Shown here piece by piece: positions 7,342-17,418 of a DNA stretch of 34,206 nt (positions within the stretch are counted from its first letter, which is position 1; every line of letters begins with the position of its first letter). Location: assembly GCA_019084405.1 (NCBI GenBank), contig JAHRFX010000007.1, positions 1 through 34,206 of the forward strand, read 5' to 3'. This DNA comes from Methanobacterium sp. Lineage in GTDB: Archaea; Methanobacteriota; Methanobacteria; Methanobacteriales; Methanobacteriaceae. The translations under genes were made by a program, and so were the position numbers. A model generated the notes under the pieces. It was not told the DNA's origin. It made no database searches and saw nothing but the letters and a program-made list of their open reading frames with translations.

Positions 7342-8331
7342 TTAGAGGGTAAGTGAACTAAGCAGTAAGAGGGCCACTCCCAGATAGATGGAAATGGTGA
7401 TAAGATCAGTTACAATGGTGGCTAAAGGTCCGGTGGCCACTGCCGGGTCGAAGTTGATTTTTTTAAATAATAAGGGAGCCCAGGTGGCAATCATCACCGA
7501 AACCAGGATACTTAAAAACATGGATAAAAAGACGATAAGTCCTAATGATAAATTTTGCCGGGTAATAAAAGCCATTAATCCAGCTAAACCACCAGAAACC
7601 AGGGCTATAACTACTCCCACTTTAATTTCTCTTAAAAAATAGGACTTAAAACTTAAGTCAGGGTCCAGGGCCAGACCCCGGATTATGAGAGCCTCGGACT
7701 GGGTACCGGCGGCATCACTCATATACACCATCACCGGTATAAAGGAGGCCAGGGCAATGAAACTACTTAAAAATTCTTCAAAACGGGCTATGATGGATGC
7801 TGCCATGATACCACCCAGGACCCCTATTATGAGCCAGGGTAAACGGGAGCGGACCATATGCTGGGTAGAAGAGGATATGGTGGTGTATTCATCCCCCACC
7901 TTATGGAAAATACCTCCAAAATTGAATATATCACTTTCTACTTCCTGATTGAAAAATTTAAGAATGTCATGGTGGGCTACCACTCCCAGAAATTTATTAT
8001 CAGGGGTGGTAACGGGTAGGGATTTTAGAGAATGGGACAGGGAAAGATAAACCACATTTTCTGGTTCTTCCTCCGGACCAATGGATATGGGGTTGGGGTG
8101 CATCACCTCCCGGGCTTCAAGTGACCGGGCTAAACTAAGGGCCTGTTTTAAGGATATAACTCCCTTCAAGACTCTATCATCATCCAGAATATATACATAA
8201 TCCATTACATCAAAAAAAGAAGCTTTTTCTTCCAGGTAATCCTGGATTTCACCCAGTTTAATATTCTCATAGGAGATGGGAATGTCAGTACTAATCACAT
8301 CTTGAATGGTCTGTTCTTTTGCCTTTTCCAT
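7342..8331 (-). CDS. mgtE: MgtE-like divalent cation transporter with CBS pair
   Basis: About 329 residues. Two CBS domains occupy roughly residues 10-125 (YVYILDDDRVLKGVISL; LPVTTPDNKFLGVVAHHD), followed by the five-helix MgtE membrane domain. Channel motifs seen are PVMVYMSDAAGTQSEALIIRGLAL and DPAVATGPLATIVTD; the aspartate of DPA is a Mg-binding pore residue in MgtE. The N-terminal superhelical Mg-sensing domain of bacterial MgtE (450 residues) is absent, as in many archaeal members, so gating would depend on the CBS pair. A GTG at 8340 is in frame, but the ATG at 8331 is the more likely start. First gene of the minus-strand operon. Confidence 0.85.
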   Translation of the reverse strand: MEKAKEQTIQDVISTDIPISYENIKLGEIQDYLEEKASFFDVMDYVYILDDDRVLKGVISLKQALSLARSLEAREVMHPNPISIGPEEEPENVVYLSLSHSLKSLPVTTPDNKFLGVVAHHDILKFFNQEVESDIFNFGGIFHKVGDEYTTISSSTQHMVRSRLPWLIIGVLGGIMAASIIARFEEFLSSFIALASFIPVMVYMSDAAGTQSEALIIRGLALDPDLSFKSYFLREIKVGVVIALVSGGLAGLMAFITRQNLSLGLIVFLSMFLSILVSVMIATWAPLLFKKINFDPAVATGPLATIVTDLITISIYLGVALLLLSSLTL

Positions 8332-8494
8332 GGGACCCACTATAGATATTTGATTATGTTAATATCTATGCCCTTAAATACTATTTAATGGTGGAGTTTT
8401 TATCCTGGTTCTGCATCATTATTAAAATCATATAATGGCTTTATCAAAGCCAATTTTTACCTTAAAACTAATAATTACTGTTGATACTCATCTA

Positions 8495-8629
8495 CTAGAG
8501 GTGGTCAAAAAAAACTTCCCTTCCACAATCCATGCACTCCCAGTACAACTTATGAAATGATTGGAATATTTCTGCATAACCCATGAATCCACAGTGAGGG
8601 CATTCCACAAATTTAATCAGATTAAACAA
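8495..8629 (-). CDS. 44-residue zinc-ribbon protein
   Basis: A short minus-strand frame encoding 44 residues with two CxxC knuckles: ECPHCGFMGY (C10, C13) and WECMDCGREVFF (C32, C35), an 18-residue spacer apart, the layout of a one-domain zinc ribbon. An in-frame stop lies a few codons upstream. The proposed start is TTG at 8629, immediately after GGAGG, so spacing is tight and the real start could be a GTG seven codons later. It is too short for most gene finders. Probably a small nucleic-acid-binding or accessory protein; no family recognised. Confidence 0.6.
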   Translation of the reverse strand: MFNLIKFVECPHCGFMGYAEIFQSFHKLYWECMDCGREVFFDHL

Positions 8630-9052
8630 GCCTCCTATAACTTAGTTATATATCAGAACTTTATAAGACACTTAATATAAACTTTAAGCTTTTTAATACC
8701 CTGAAAATATAGGATAAAGTGAATATTGTCTGCTGTAGACAATACTGGTATCAACTAATGTTACATTTAAAAATCTCTAAATAGTCAAAAAGGCGTTTAA
8801 ATAACACTTTTTTAAAAAAAAGAGTTTATTTTCACATATAGGGGTTAAAAATTAAATAGAAAATTATATTATATAATATTAAAAAAAATTCTATATGATA
8901 ACTGGTTGGTAGTATTATTACTACTGATTATAATTTAATTCCAGAAAAAAAAAGGTTTTGCAAAAATTAAACAAGTTTCAAGGTGATTATGATATCTGAA
9001 TATCTAGGTCTTATTATATTATTCATTTAAGTATTTATCAGGGGAATAAATC
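8630..9052. other. Intergenic region with hairpin and TTTTGCAAAA site
   Basis: No gene is seen. An 8-bp stem with a 5-base loop lies at 8724-8744 (TATTGTCT / AGACAATA). A TTTTGCAAAA palindrome lies at 8956-8965, about 90 bases upstream of the PAS protein start, matching the site before gadB. The rest is A/T-rich with long A and T runs. Confidence 0.6.
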
Positions 9053-10345
9053 ATGGGATCTGATTTAACTGAAAATGATTGGAATTTTGGGGGAAATCCT
9101 TTAGAAGATAAATTTAAACTGGCTTTTGAAAATGCACCTATAGGGATGTGTCTTTTAGATATTACTGGTTATTATGTGATTGTAAACCATTCTTTTTCCC
9201 GGATGATTGGTTATAGTCCTGAGGAACTCACCCACAAAACCTATGCTGATATCACCCATCCTGACGACCTCCCTAAAAATAGAAAATGGTTTAAAGATAT
9301 TTTAGAGGGTAAAAAAGACCATTATAAGTTGCAAAAAAGGTATGTGCATAAAAACGGAGCTATTATCTGGGCAGAAGTTCTGGCTCGTTTAATCCAGGAT
9401 GAAAATGCCCATCCCCTCTATTTTGATATTCATGTAACCGACATATCCCTGATTAAAGAACTGGATGAACTCATACGCTTCCAGGCCAGGGCCCTTTCTC
9501 AGGTACATGATGTGGTGGTGGCAGTGGATAACCACAACCAGGTAATTTACTGGAATAAATGTGCAGAAGAACTATACGGTGTTAAATTCCAGGATGCCCT
9601 GGGAAAGGACTTAAATGATGTACATGAGTATCAGTGGATCCACCCGGAAGATGAAATAGACTCCCAAAAATCCCTGGATACTACTGGTACCTGGAGGGGT
9701 GAAAATAAACACCGCACCCGTCAGGGCAAGGAATTTATTGTGGAATCCGCTCTAAGTGTCCTCACCAATGAAAAAAATCAGAAAATAGGAATATTATCAG
9801 TAGTAAGGGATATCACCTCGAGAAAAATGATGGAAAGGGAGCTTAAAAAAAGTGAAAAAAACTACCGCTCCCTGGTGGAACTGGCCCGCACTGGAGTAAT
9901 CTTCATGGATATTACTGGAAAAATGGAATACATCAACCCCCATTTTGCCCATCTTTTAGGATTTAAATTAAAAAAACTAAGAGGTACCAGCTTCTTTGAC
10001 CTTTTGGACTCGTCTCAAGAGCAAAAAGCAATTAATTACCTGAAAAATGTTAAAGACGGATTCAGGGGTTCAGTGGAACTGGGATTTACTCCTAGAAACA
10101 AAACACCCACCTGGGCCTTAATATCTTTTAATACGGTTAATGATGCCCATGAAGAGCATGTGGGATATATAGGGATTGTGATGGATATAAACTCCCGTAA
10201 AGGAGTGGAAAGATCCCTGATGGAAGCAGTCCAGGAAAGAGATGAGATACTGCAGTTCTATATCAACAACCTGCACGGGGTAATAAAACAGGTATTTGTC
10301 AAGGACTTAAAGGATTCTAATCACCTTAAAACTCAACTAACCTGA
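9053..10345 (+). CDS. Triple-PAS sensor protein without kinase domain
   Basis: 430 residues with three PAS domains at about 20-138, 145-265 and 268-392. Each ends in the PAC signature, for example FDIHVTDISLIKELDEL, ILSVVRDITSRKMM and GYIGIVMDINSRKGVE. The C-terminal 35 residues form a short helix (EAVQERDEILQFYI) and then stop; no HisKA, HATPase or output domain follows in any frame downstream. It is probably a soluble ligand or redox sensor acting through protein contact, or the sensor half of a kinase lost from this locus. No signal peptide. A weak GGGG site precedes the ATG. Neighbours are other PAS proteins. Confidence 0.85.
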   Translation: MGSDLTENDWNFGGNPLEDKFKLAFENAPIGMCLLDITGYYVIVNHSFSRMIGYSPEELTHKTYADITHPDDLPKNRKWFKDILEGKKDHYKLQKRYVHKNGAIIWAEVLARLIQDENAHPLYFDIHVTDISLIKELDELIRFQARALSQVHDVVVAVDNHNQVIYWNKCAEELYGVKFQDALGKDLNDVHEYQWIHPEDEIDSQKSLDTTGTWRGENKHRTRQGKEFIVESALSVLTNEKNQKIGILSVVRDITSRKMMERELKKSEKNYRSLVELARTGVIFMDITGKMEYINPHFAHLLGFKLKKLRGTSFFDLLDSSQEQKAINYLKNVKDGFRGSVELGFTPRNKTPTWALISFNTVNDAHEEHVGYIGIVMDINSRKGVERSLMEAVQERDEILQFYINNLHGVIKQVFVKDLKDSNHLKTQLT

Positions 10346-10538
10346 TAATAATTCTTATTGCTCTAAAACAAAAATCAGGAAGCTATTTTAATAAATATTA
10401 CTCATTATAACATATTTTTATTTATTATATGAAAATTTATAATATTATATTAAATATATAATTTCTTTGTACTAAATTATATCCACACATTCCCTGCAGG
10501 GATTACTGGAATATAAAAACCACCGAGGTTATCTTCAA

Positions 10539-11553
10539 ATGGTCCTGCGTTTAATTGAAATCATACTACCCTCCTCCCAGGTGAATTTACCCCCAGCTTA
10601 ATAGCCTACTGGAGGATCACCAGATCCTGGGCTACTGGGAAGTTGGTTTAAATGAGGAATTAATCCTGGTCCGGGTTCTATTACCTGCTATTGAAACCGA
10701 ATCACTGATGGATAAAATAGAAGATGCCTTGGGGGACCTGGAAGGATTCCGGATATTCATCATTAATGTAAAAGCCACCTTACCCCGTATTAATTCTAAT
10801 AATAACCCTGCTGAAGAAATGGCCGAGGAAATAGAAGATGAAAAAAAAGTGGAAAGAATAAGCCGGGAAGAACTCTACTCCTCCATATCCCAATTAATGG
10901 ATTTCCCCTGATTTTCACGGTACTCATGATACTGGCCTCCCTGGTAGCAGCCATCGGGGCCTTAAAAGACAATGTGGCCGTTATAATTGGGGCCATGATC
11001 ATTGCCCCTATGCTCAGCCCTAATGTGGGATTTGCCCTTTCCACGGTACTATCCGATAAGGACCTGGCCCGAAAATCCATATACTTCAATGCTCTGGGGA
11101 TATTTATAGGATTTATCATGGCCTTTATAATCGGATTTTTTGTCCCGGTGGACCCTAATATCCCTTCCATATCCATTAGAAGTGATTTAGCGGTGGGAAG
11201 TGTGGTTCTGGCCTTTGCTTCTGGAGTAGCCGGTTCCCTGGCTTTTACCATGCATTATCCTCCATACTAATTGGGGTGATGATTTCAGTGGCCCTTTTAC
11301 CACCACTGGTTATTGTGGGTCTTTTAGCCGGGGCAGGTTACTATGATCTATCAGCAGGAGCAGGATTACTATTTATCACCAACCTGGTGGGGTGAACTTT
11401 GCCGCAGTACACACCTTCTGGGTGCAAAAAATAAAACCCATGGATAACGAAGAAGCCAGAACAGCACGTAAATACACCTACCTGGCCTTAATAGCATGGG
11501 GTGTTATACTATCTGCCCTTTTAATACTGGTATTTACCCGTAACCTGATTTAA
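10539..11553 (+). pseudogene. Frameshifted DUF389 (TIGR00341) membrane protein gene
   Basis: Pieces of one DUF389/TIGR00341 protein in successive frames: MVLRLIEIILPSSQ from 10539; LLEDHQILGYWE and ILVRVLLPAIETES to a stop at 10909-10911; MILASLVAAIGALKDNVAVI and GAMIIAPMLSPNVG to 11270; ALSSILIGVMISVALLPPL; and finally NFAAVHTFWVQKIKP to TAA at 11551-11553. Four breaks are needed: near 10560-10600, at the C run 10905-10908 (one C lost), at 11251-11252 (one G lost) and at the G run 11389-11392 (one G lost). The intact protein would be a membrane protein of about 330 residues of unknown function. As written it cannot be made. Confidence 0.85.
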
Positions 11554-11558
11554 TTGAA

Positions 11559-13973
11559 ATGAATGGGGGAATTAACTTAACCACTGAAAAAATTTCACTA
11601 AAAAATGCCTTAATTATCAGTATGGCCTTCTTAACCTCCTACATAATCCTGTCTCTGGGGCTGGGTCTGGATTCCATGGCTTTATTTAGTGGTATCAGTT
11701 TCCCTATTTTAAGTTTAATAGCGGCGATTTGTCTTTTTTATGGCTCCTGGAAGAATAAATCATCTAAAAAGGATCACCTGCCCTGGCTATTTTTTGGATT
11801 GGCTCTCTTATTTTACACCCTGGCTGATACTACCTGGGCCCTACTAAACCTGGTATGGGGAATAGAACCTTTCTTTTCAGCAGCGGATATATTCTATTTG
11901 GCGGCCTACCCCTGTTTCATACTGGGGATAATATTTCTACCCCACCAGAAACTCACCCCCTTAAAAAAATATGTATCCCTGCTAGATGTGGCCCTGATAC
12001 TGGTTTTAACCTTCACCCTGGCTGAAATTTTCTTAATAGAACCCAGTCTGGCAAATGCCAATATAGGTTTTTATGCTACTCTTCTTTCGGTGGTCTATGT
12101 GGCCCTGGACCTTATAATTTTAACTGCCATTTTACATCTGGTTTTAGGTAGATTAAGCCGAGGTTATGTTCCTTTACTATTTATAACTTTTGCCCTGGTA
12201 CTGCAGGTTTTTGGGGACTTCCTATTCAGCTACCAGACCATCAATGACCTTTACCTTGCGGGAGGTATTCCGGATGTCATCTTCATAATTTCCTATGTAT
12301 TTTTTGCCCTGGCAGGTCTATCCACCGCTGGTGTCATCTCCGGGGGTAAGGAACTTAAAATGACCAAAAAAATCAGGAAACCACTGGATGGGGAATCCCT
12401 TTTTATATTTATTATCATCACTTTCTTCTATATACTCGTCCTGGGGGTCTACTTCTTTGCCCCTGAAAGTTTTGAACTGGTTTTAATTTCCCTGGCTGTA
12501 ATATTATTACTGGTATTTATCCGACAAGCCCTGTACAACCGTGAAAACCGCAAATTATATCTCCAATCTCTACAATCACAGATGGATCTTAAAAAAAGTT
12601 ATTACTTTCTGCAAAATATCATCGATGCGGTACCCCAACCCATATTCTACAAGGAGCATAAAGGACGATATAAGGGATTTAACCAGGCATTTTTAGATCT
12701 TTCTGGAAAAAGCAGGGAGGATTTACTGGAAAAAACAGCAGAAGATGTGTTTGGTGAGAAATTAGCCCGGGAATACTTCCTTCAGGACCAGGAACTACAA
12801 GAAAAAGGAGGAGTGGTTAATTTCGAATCCCGGATAAAGGATAAAAATGGCGATATTCGGGATGTGATATTTTACCGCACCACCTATACCGACCCCTCGG
12901 GAAAATATCAGGGCATAACGGGATCCATCACCGATATAACACCCATAAAAATAGTACAAAGGGCTTTAAAAGAAAGTGAGGAAAAATATCGTAGTATTGT
13001 GGAAACAGCCCAGGAAGGTATCTGGATTGTGAATAAGAAGGGGGATACTATATTTTCTAATCCTAGCTTTAAAGAGATGCTGGGTTTAAGTGGTCAGGAA
13101 ATGGAAAAAAACATCATAAACTATATGGATGAAGATAAAGCTTCTGGAATAATGAAAGATATGGAAGATTGGAGGAATAAACTAAAACCAGTTTATAACC
13201 TGCACCTGCACCGTAGTGATGGGGATAAAATATATGTGCAAATGGCCACCTCCCCTATAGTAAAAGATAATCAATTCCACGGCATATTATCACTCTTATC
13301 TGATATAACCGACCGTAAAAAGGCAGAAAAAAGATTAAAATCTTCTTTAAATGAAAAGGAAACCCTGCTTAAAGAGGTGCACCACCGGGTTAAAAATAAC
13401 CTGCAAATAATTTCCAGTCTCCTTAGTCTGCAGTACCGTAATGTGGAGGATGAAACAGCTCGGGATATTTTAAAAGAAAGCCAGACCAGGGTTAGATCTA
13501 TTTCCCTGGTACATGAAGGCATCTACCTTTCCCAAAATATATCCCGGATAGACTTTAAAAATTATATAAACCGCCTGGCCACCGACCTGCTCTACTCCTA
13601 CCGACGGCATGAGGATATAAATTTGAATATTTCCACCGACCCCTTGGAGCTGAATATTGAAACCGCAGTCCCCTGCGGCCTGGTGATAACCGAACTGGTA
13701 TCCAACAGTATCAAACATGCCTTCCCCGGGGGTAAAGGTAAAATTGATATAGAATTAAATGTTTTAGAGGACAAATATCGTCTCATAATTCGTGATAATG
13801 GCCAGGGCCTTCCACATGACTTTGAAAGTCGGAGAAAAAGTTCTCTGGGCCTGCGGTTAGTGGATAGTCTGGTGGATCAACTGGATGGCACCCTGGAGTA
13901 TCACTCTAATGGTGGTAGTGAATTTAAAATCATATTCCAGGAACTGGACTATGTGGAGCGGGTGGGACATTAA
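11559..13973 (+). CDS. Membrane-bound PAS sensor histidine kinase (HisKA_2)
   Basis: 804 residues. Residues 15-330 hold about nine or ten hydrophobic helices forming an integral membrane sensor with acidic and aromatic residues in the loops (TLADTTWALL, FFSAADIFYLAAYP). Two PAS domains follow (about 345-470 and 475-595; PAC ends ITGSITDITPIK and ILSLLSDITDRKKAE). The HisKA_2 box EVHHRVKNNLQIISSLLSLQ has the phosphoacceptor histidine pair at 608-609. The HATPase domain shows the N box ELVSNSIKHAFPGG and G1 box RDNGQGLP, ending in a G2 region SLGLRLVDSLVDQL. It should phosphorylate a receiver; the only one in the window is at 18454. The ATG has no clear ribosome site. Confidence 0.88.
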   Translation: MNGGINLTTEKISLKNALIISMAFLTSYIILSLGLGLDSMALFSGISFPILSLIAAICLFYGSWKNKSSKKDHLPWLFFGLALLFYTLADTTWALLNLVWGIEPFFSAADIFYLAAYPCFILGIIFLPHQKLTPLKKYVSLLDVALILVLTFTLAEIFLIEPSLANANIGFYATLLSVVYVALDLIILTAILHLVLGRLSRGYVPLLFITFALVLQVFGDFLFSYQTINDLYLAGGIPDVIFIISYVFFALAGLSTAGVISGGKELKMTKKIRKPLDGESLFIFIIITFFYILVLGVYFFAPESFELVLISLAVILLLVFIRQALYNRENRKLYLQSLQSQMDLKKSYYFLQNIIDAVPQPIFYKEHKGRYKGFNQAFLDLSGKSREDLLEKTAEDVFGEKLAREYFLQDQELQEKGGVVNFESRIKDKNGDIRDVIFYRTTYTDPSGKYQGITGSITDITPIKIVQRALKESEEKYRSIVETAQEGIWIVNKKGDTIFSNPSFKEMLGLSGQEMEKNIINYMDEDKASGIMKDMEDWRNKLKPVYNLHLHRSDGDKIYVQMATSPIVKDNQFHGILSLLSDITDRKKAEKRLKSSLNEKETLLKEVHHRVKNNLQIISSLLSLQYRNVEDETARDILKESQTRVRSISLVHEGIYLSQNISRIDFKNYINRLATDLLYSYRRHEDINLNISTDPLELNIETAVPCGLVITELVSNSIKHAFPGGKGKIDIELNVLEDKYRLIIRDNGQGLPHDFESRRKSSLGLRLVDSLVDQLDGTLEYHSNGGSEFKIIFQELDYVERVGH

Positions 13974-14000
13974 TTTTTTTAGTTATTTAAATAAATTTTT

Positions 14001-15908
14001 TTAATCTTTCCAGGGAAAACTTATCTTAAAACAGGTCCCTTTATCGTTATCCAATTCTATTTCACCATCTATCTGATGGCATAAACTATTAACCAGCTGT
14101 AATCCTAAAGAATCAGTATTCCTCCAGTCTATATCGTCCCCCATCCCTACTCCGTTATCACCTACTTCCACCTGGATCCGGTTATCACTACTTTTTAAAT
14201 GCACCTTAATCTTACCTTCTTTTTCAGTAAAGGCATGTTTCAGGGAATTGGCTATAATCTCATTTAATATCAAGCCCAGGGGTATGGCGGTATCCACATC
14301 CAGTAAGATATCCTCCACTTCCATATCCAGGTTAATGATTTTTCTCTCCGCCGAATAGGTACCAATTAATTCATTGACCAGGGCCTGGATGTAATCCCTT
14401 ATATTTATACTTTTTAAGAGTCCGGACTGGTAAAGTTTCTCATGTATTAAAGCCATGGATTTAGTCCGGCACTGACTATCTTTAAAGATGGCCAGATCAT
14501 TTTGATTTTGAATATAATCTGATTGTAAGGACAACAGGGAGGATATTATCTGCAGGTTATTTTTCACCCGGTGATGAATTTCTTTCATCAGGACCTCTTT
14601 TTCCTGCAATGATTTTTTTAAATCCTCCTGTATTTGTTTGAAAGGAGTTATGTCTTTAAATGTGGCAAAATAATAGGTTTCACCTTCAGGACTCATTAAA
14701 CTGGAGGGAGATACAAGCACCGGGAACAAGGAACCGTCTTTTTTCTTAAATAATAATTCAAAATCATCCATATCACCATAAATAACTTCATTTAGTATTT
14801 TCTGGTCCGCATCATAATCTGCCCAGTAAGGGTGGGGTGGGCCCTGGCCCAGGAGCTCATCTGCACTATAACCGGTCATCTGGCACAAGGCAGGGTTAAC
14901 CATTACATGTTCCCCCTCTTTATTTAAAACAGAAAAACCATCCCGCAGGGAATCTATGATCTTTTCTAGAAAGACCTGATTTTTTTCCAGTTCCAACTCC
15001 ACTTCTTTTAATTGGGAAACACCCCGGGCAATGGCTATTATATTTATGGCGTTACCTTCTGCGTCCTGAATTATGGCAGCATTCAATATAGCCGGTATTA
15101 ATTTACCATTTTTATGCTTTAAATTCAATTCTTCCTGGTAGAGATAACCCTGATTTAACAGTTTTTTAAGTTTTTCCGAGGGTAGTTCCTTTTCCAGTAA
15201 AATACCAATATTCTCACCCAGGACTTCCTCTCCCCACCCCAGGTTTTCCTGCAGGTAAGGATTGGTAAGTTCTATATTACCTTCAAAATCAACAATGGTT
15301 AAATAATCCGGGATGGTGTTTATAATCTGGGATAATTCACGGGACCGGGTGATTTCACTTTGAATCATTTTACGGTCAGTAATATCCCGGGCCACACTCA
15401 GGATGAGTTTCTCTTTTTTAAATTCCACTACCCGGGCATTAACCTCCACCGGTATAATGGTACCATTCTTATGCTGGTGGGCAGATTCAAATAAAAGCTG
15501 GCCTTTTTTTATAAGTTCATCCAGCCGGGATTTTATCTGAAGGGCATATTCCAGGGCATCAAGATCCTTTAACGTGAGTTTTTCCAATTCTTTTTTAGAA
15601 TAACCCAGACTCTTATAGGCATGGTCATTAAAATAAATAAAATTTTCCTGAAAATCATGTAAAAAAATGGAATCTGTAACCTGCTTTAGAATCTCTTCTT
15701 TTAAATCAAGTTCGGCCAATAAATCAGTACAGGAAGAGTTAATGGAATCGTTATTTGAAGTTTTTAGAGGAGTATTTTTACTATCAAAGTTTATATTATT
15801 ATCTTTGTCCGGATATTTTTTAGCCATTTCTTTTTTACCGGCAGTTTTAGAGGGAGGGTCTTTTTTATTAAAATCTCCTTTTTCTTTTTGATTCAACCTA
15901 ATCTCCAT
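14001..15908 (-). CDS. Soluble multi-PAS sensor histidine kinase (HisKA_2)
   Basis: 635 residues, no membrane segment, so cytoplasmic. The first ~60 residues are lysine- and asparagine-rich and disordered. Three PAS domains lie at about 70-185, 190-305 and 310-430, with PAC ends LILSVARDITDRKMI, IIAIARGVSQLKEVE and YYFATFKDITPFKQI. The HisKA_2 box is EIHHRVKNNLQIISSLLSLQ and the HATPase has LNEIIANSLKHAF, GDNGVGMGDD and SLGLQLVNSL. It is convergent with the membrane kinase gene (27-base gap) and shares strong similarity in the catalytic half, suggesting paralogs. A later ATG (MAKKYPDK, residue 28) could be the real start because the N-terminal tail is not conserved. Confidence 0.87.
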   Translation of the reverse strand: MEIRLNQKEKGDFNKKDPPSKTAGKKEMAKKYPDKDNNINFDSKNTPLKTSNNDSINSSCTDLLAELDLKEEILKQVTDSIFLHDFQENFIYFNDHAYKSLGYSKKELEKLTLKDLDALEYALQIKSRLDELIKKGQLLFESAHQHKNGTIIPVEVNARVVEFKKEKLILSVARDITDRKMIQSEITRSRELSQIINTIPDYLTIVDFEGNIELTNPYLQENLGWGEEVLGENIGILLEKELPSEKLKKLLNQGYLYQEELNLKHKNGKLIPAILNAAIIQDAEGNAINIIAIARGVSQLKEVELELEKNQVFLEKIIDSLRDGFSVLNKEGEHVMVNPALCQMTGYSADELLGQGPPHPYWADYDADQKILNEVIYGDMDDFELLFKKKDGSLFPVLVSPSSLMSPEGETYYFATFKDITPFKQIQEDLKKSLQEKEVLMKEIHHRVKNNLQIISSLLSLQSDYIQNQNDLAIFKDSQCRTKSMALIHEKLYQSGLLKSINIRDYIQALVNELIGTYSAERKIINLDMEVEDILLDVDTAIPLGLILNEIIANSLKHAFTEKEGKIKVHLKSSDNRIQVEVGDNGVGMGDDIDWRNTDSLGLQLVNSLCHQIDGEIELDNDKGTCFKISFPWKD

Positions 15909-16038
15909 ATTAATTATATGATTCTACTTAACTATTAAATTACTTATTCAAAGCTTATACTTATAGGGATTTTTTTTATGCTTTGAGCCTCATTTACTAA
16001 ACAGTAAAAATATTACTCACCATTTATAAATTATCCAC

Positions 16039-17418
16039 ATGCCTCTTGTAAAGGACACCCGATCCTATGCTCTTATAATCGCCCTTCTGGCCTCATTTTT
16101 AACTCCCTTTGTAGGGTCATCCATTAACATCGCCCTGCCGGTAATAGGCCGGGATCTGGGCATAAACGCCCTTTTTTTAGGCTGGATACCCACTATCTAC
16201 CTTTTGGCCCTGGCCATACTACTCATCCCCATGGGCCGCATATCCGATATATATGGAAGAAAGAGAATTTTCCAGTGGGGTATTATCATCTTCACCATCT
16301 CCTCATTTCTGGCATCATTTTCAATAAGTGGAGAAATGCTCTTATTTTTCCGGATTGTGCAGGGGGTGGGATCGGCCATGATATTTGGCAATGTTTCTGC
16401 TATTGTAGCCGCGGTATTTCCGGTGATGCAGCGGGGCCGAGCTCTGGGCTGGGCTGCCACCGGAGCCTACCTGGGATTATTTTTAGGACCACCCTTAGGA
16501 GGTTTTTTAACCCAGAATCTGGGATGGCAGAGTATATTCTACTTCAATGTACCCTTAGGAATATTCTGTGCCTATTCTGCCCGTCACATTAAAGAAGAAT
16601 GGAGGGAGGCCCGGGGTGAGAAATTTGATTTAAAGGGCACCCTTATTTTGAGCACCTCCCTCATACTATTCATGATGGGGTTATCCTTCTTACCTGATAC
16701 TAGCGGCCTTATATTTCTAGTCATGGGCCTGGTGGCTGGTGTGATCTTTTACTACTTTGAATCTGGCTTAAAAAGCCCGGTATTAAAGGTGGATTTATTT
16801 AAAAATAAGGGCTTTACCTGGAATGGGGTGGCGGCCCTTATAAGCTACACCGCAGCCTACCCTATCATATTCCTCCTTAGCTTCTATTTGCAGTATGTTT
16901 TAAATTTAAGCCCCCAGTGGGCGGGATTGCTTTTATCAGCCCAGCCTTTAATAATTGCCGGCCTATCACCCTATGCCGGCCGCATGTCCGATATGAGAAA
17001 TCCCAGCAAGGTGGCTGCCGGGGGCATGGCATTTATTATCCTTTCTCTAATTATATTTTCTCTTTTACCCTGGATACAAAGCCTCTACCTGGTACTTTCA
17101 GGATTGATATTTTTAGGCCTGGGCTTTGCTCTATTTGCTGCCCCTAACAGCAACCTGGTTATGAGCTCCCTCTCTGAGAAGTACTTCGGGGTGGCGGCCT
17201 CCACCATAACCTCCATGCGGGTCATGGGACAGATGCTGGGAATGGGAATAGCCCTCTTACTCATAAACCTCTACCTGGGAACGGCGGATATAAAACCAGA
17301 CAATATCATACTTTTTATGGATGTGATGCAGATATCTTTCATCATATTTGCTTTTTTAAGCTTTTTTGGATTTTTAATCACCTACCAGGGCCGTCTCAGG
17401 GATCGCCTTCCCCCATAA
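16039..17418 (+). CDS. MFS transporter, DHA2 (EmrB/QacA) type
   Basis: 459 residues with about 14 hydrophobic helices, the layout of the DHA2 drug:H+ antiporter family. Motif A is seen as GRISDIYGRKRIF after helix 2, motif C as GAYLGLFLGPPLGGFL in helix 5, and the early NIALPVIGRDL and WIPTIYLLALA segments are typical. It should export a hydrophobic compound with proton exchange; substrate unknown. A TATA-like TTTATAAATTA lies only 16 bases before this ATG, so the transcript or true start may differ. The last residues, RDRLPP, overlap the start of a histidine-kinase remnant, so the native C-terminus may have been trimmed. Confidence 0.85.
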   Translation: MPLVKDTRSYALIIALLASFLTPFVGSSINIALPVIGRDLGINALFLGWIPTIYLLALAILLIPMGRISDIYGRKRIFQWGIIIFTISSFLASFSISGEMLLFFRIVQGVGSAMIFGNVSAIVAAVFPVMQRGRALGWAATGAYLGLFLGPPLGGFLTQNLGWQSIFYFNVPLGIFCAYSARHIKEEWREARGEKFDLKGTLILSTSLILFMMGLSFLPDTSGLIFLVMGLVAGVIFYYFESGLKSPVLKVDLFKNKGFTWNGVAALISYTAAYPIIFLLSFYLQYVLNLSPQWAGLLLSAQPLIIAGLSPYAGRMSDMRNPSKVAAGGMAFIILSLIIFSLLPWIQSLYLVLSGLIFLGLGFALFAAPNSNLVMSSLSEKYFGVAASTITSMRVMGQMLGMGIALLLINLYLGTADIKPDNIILFMDVMQISFIIFAFLSFFGFLITYQGRLRDRLPP

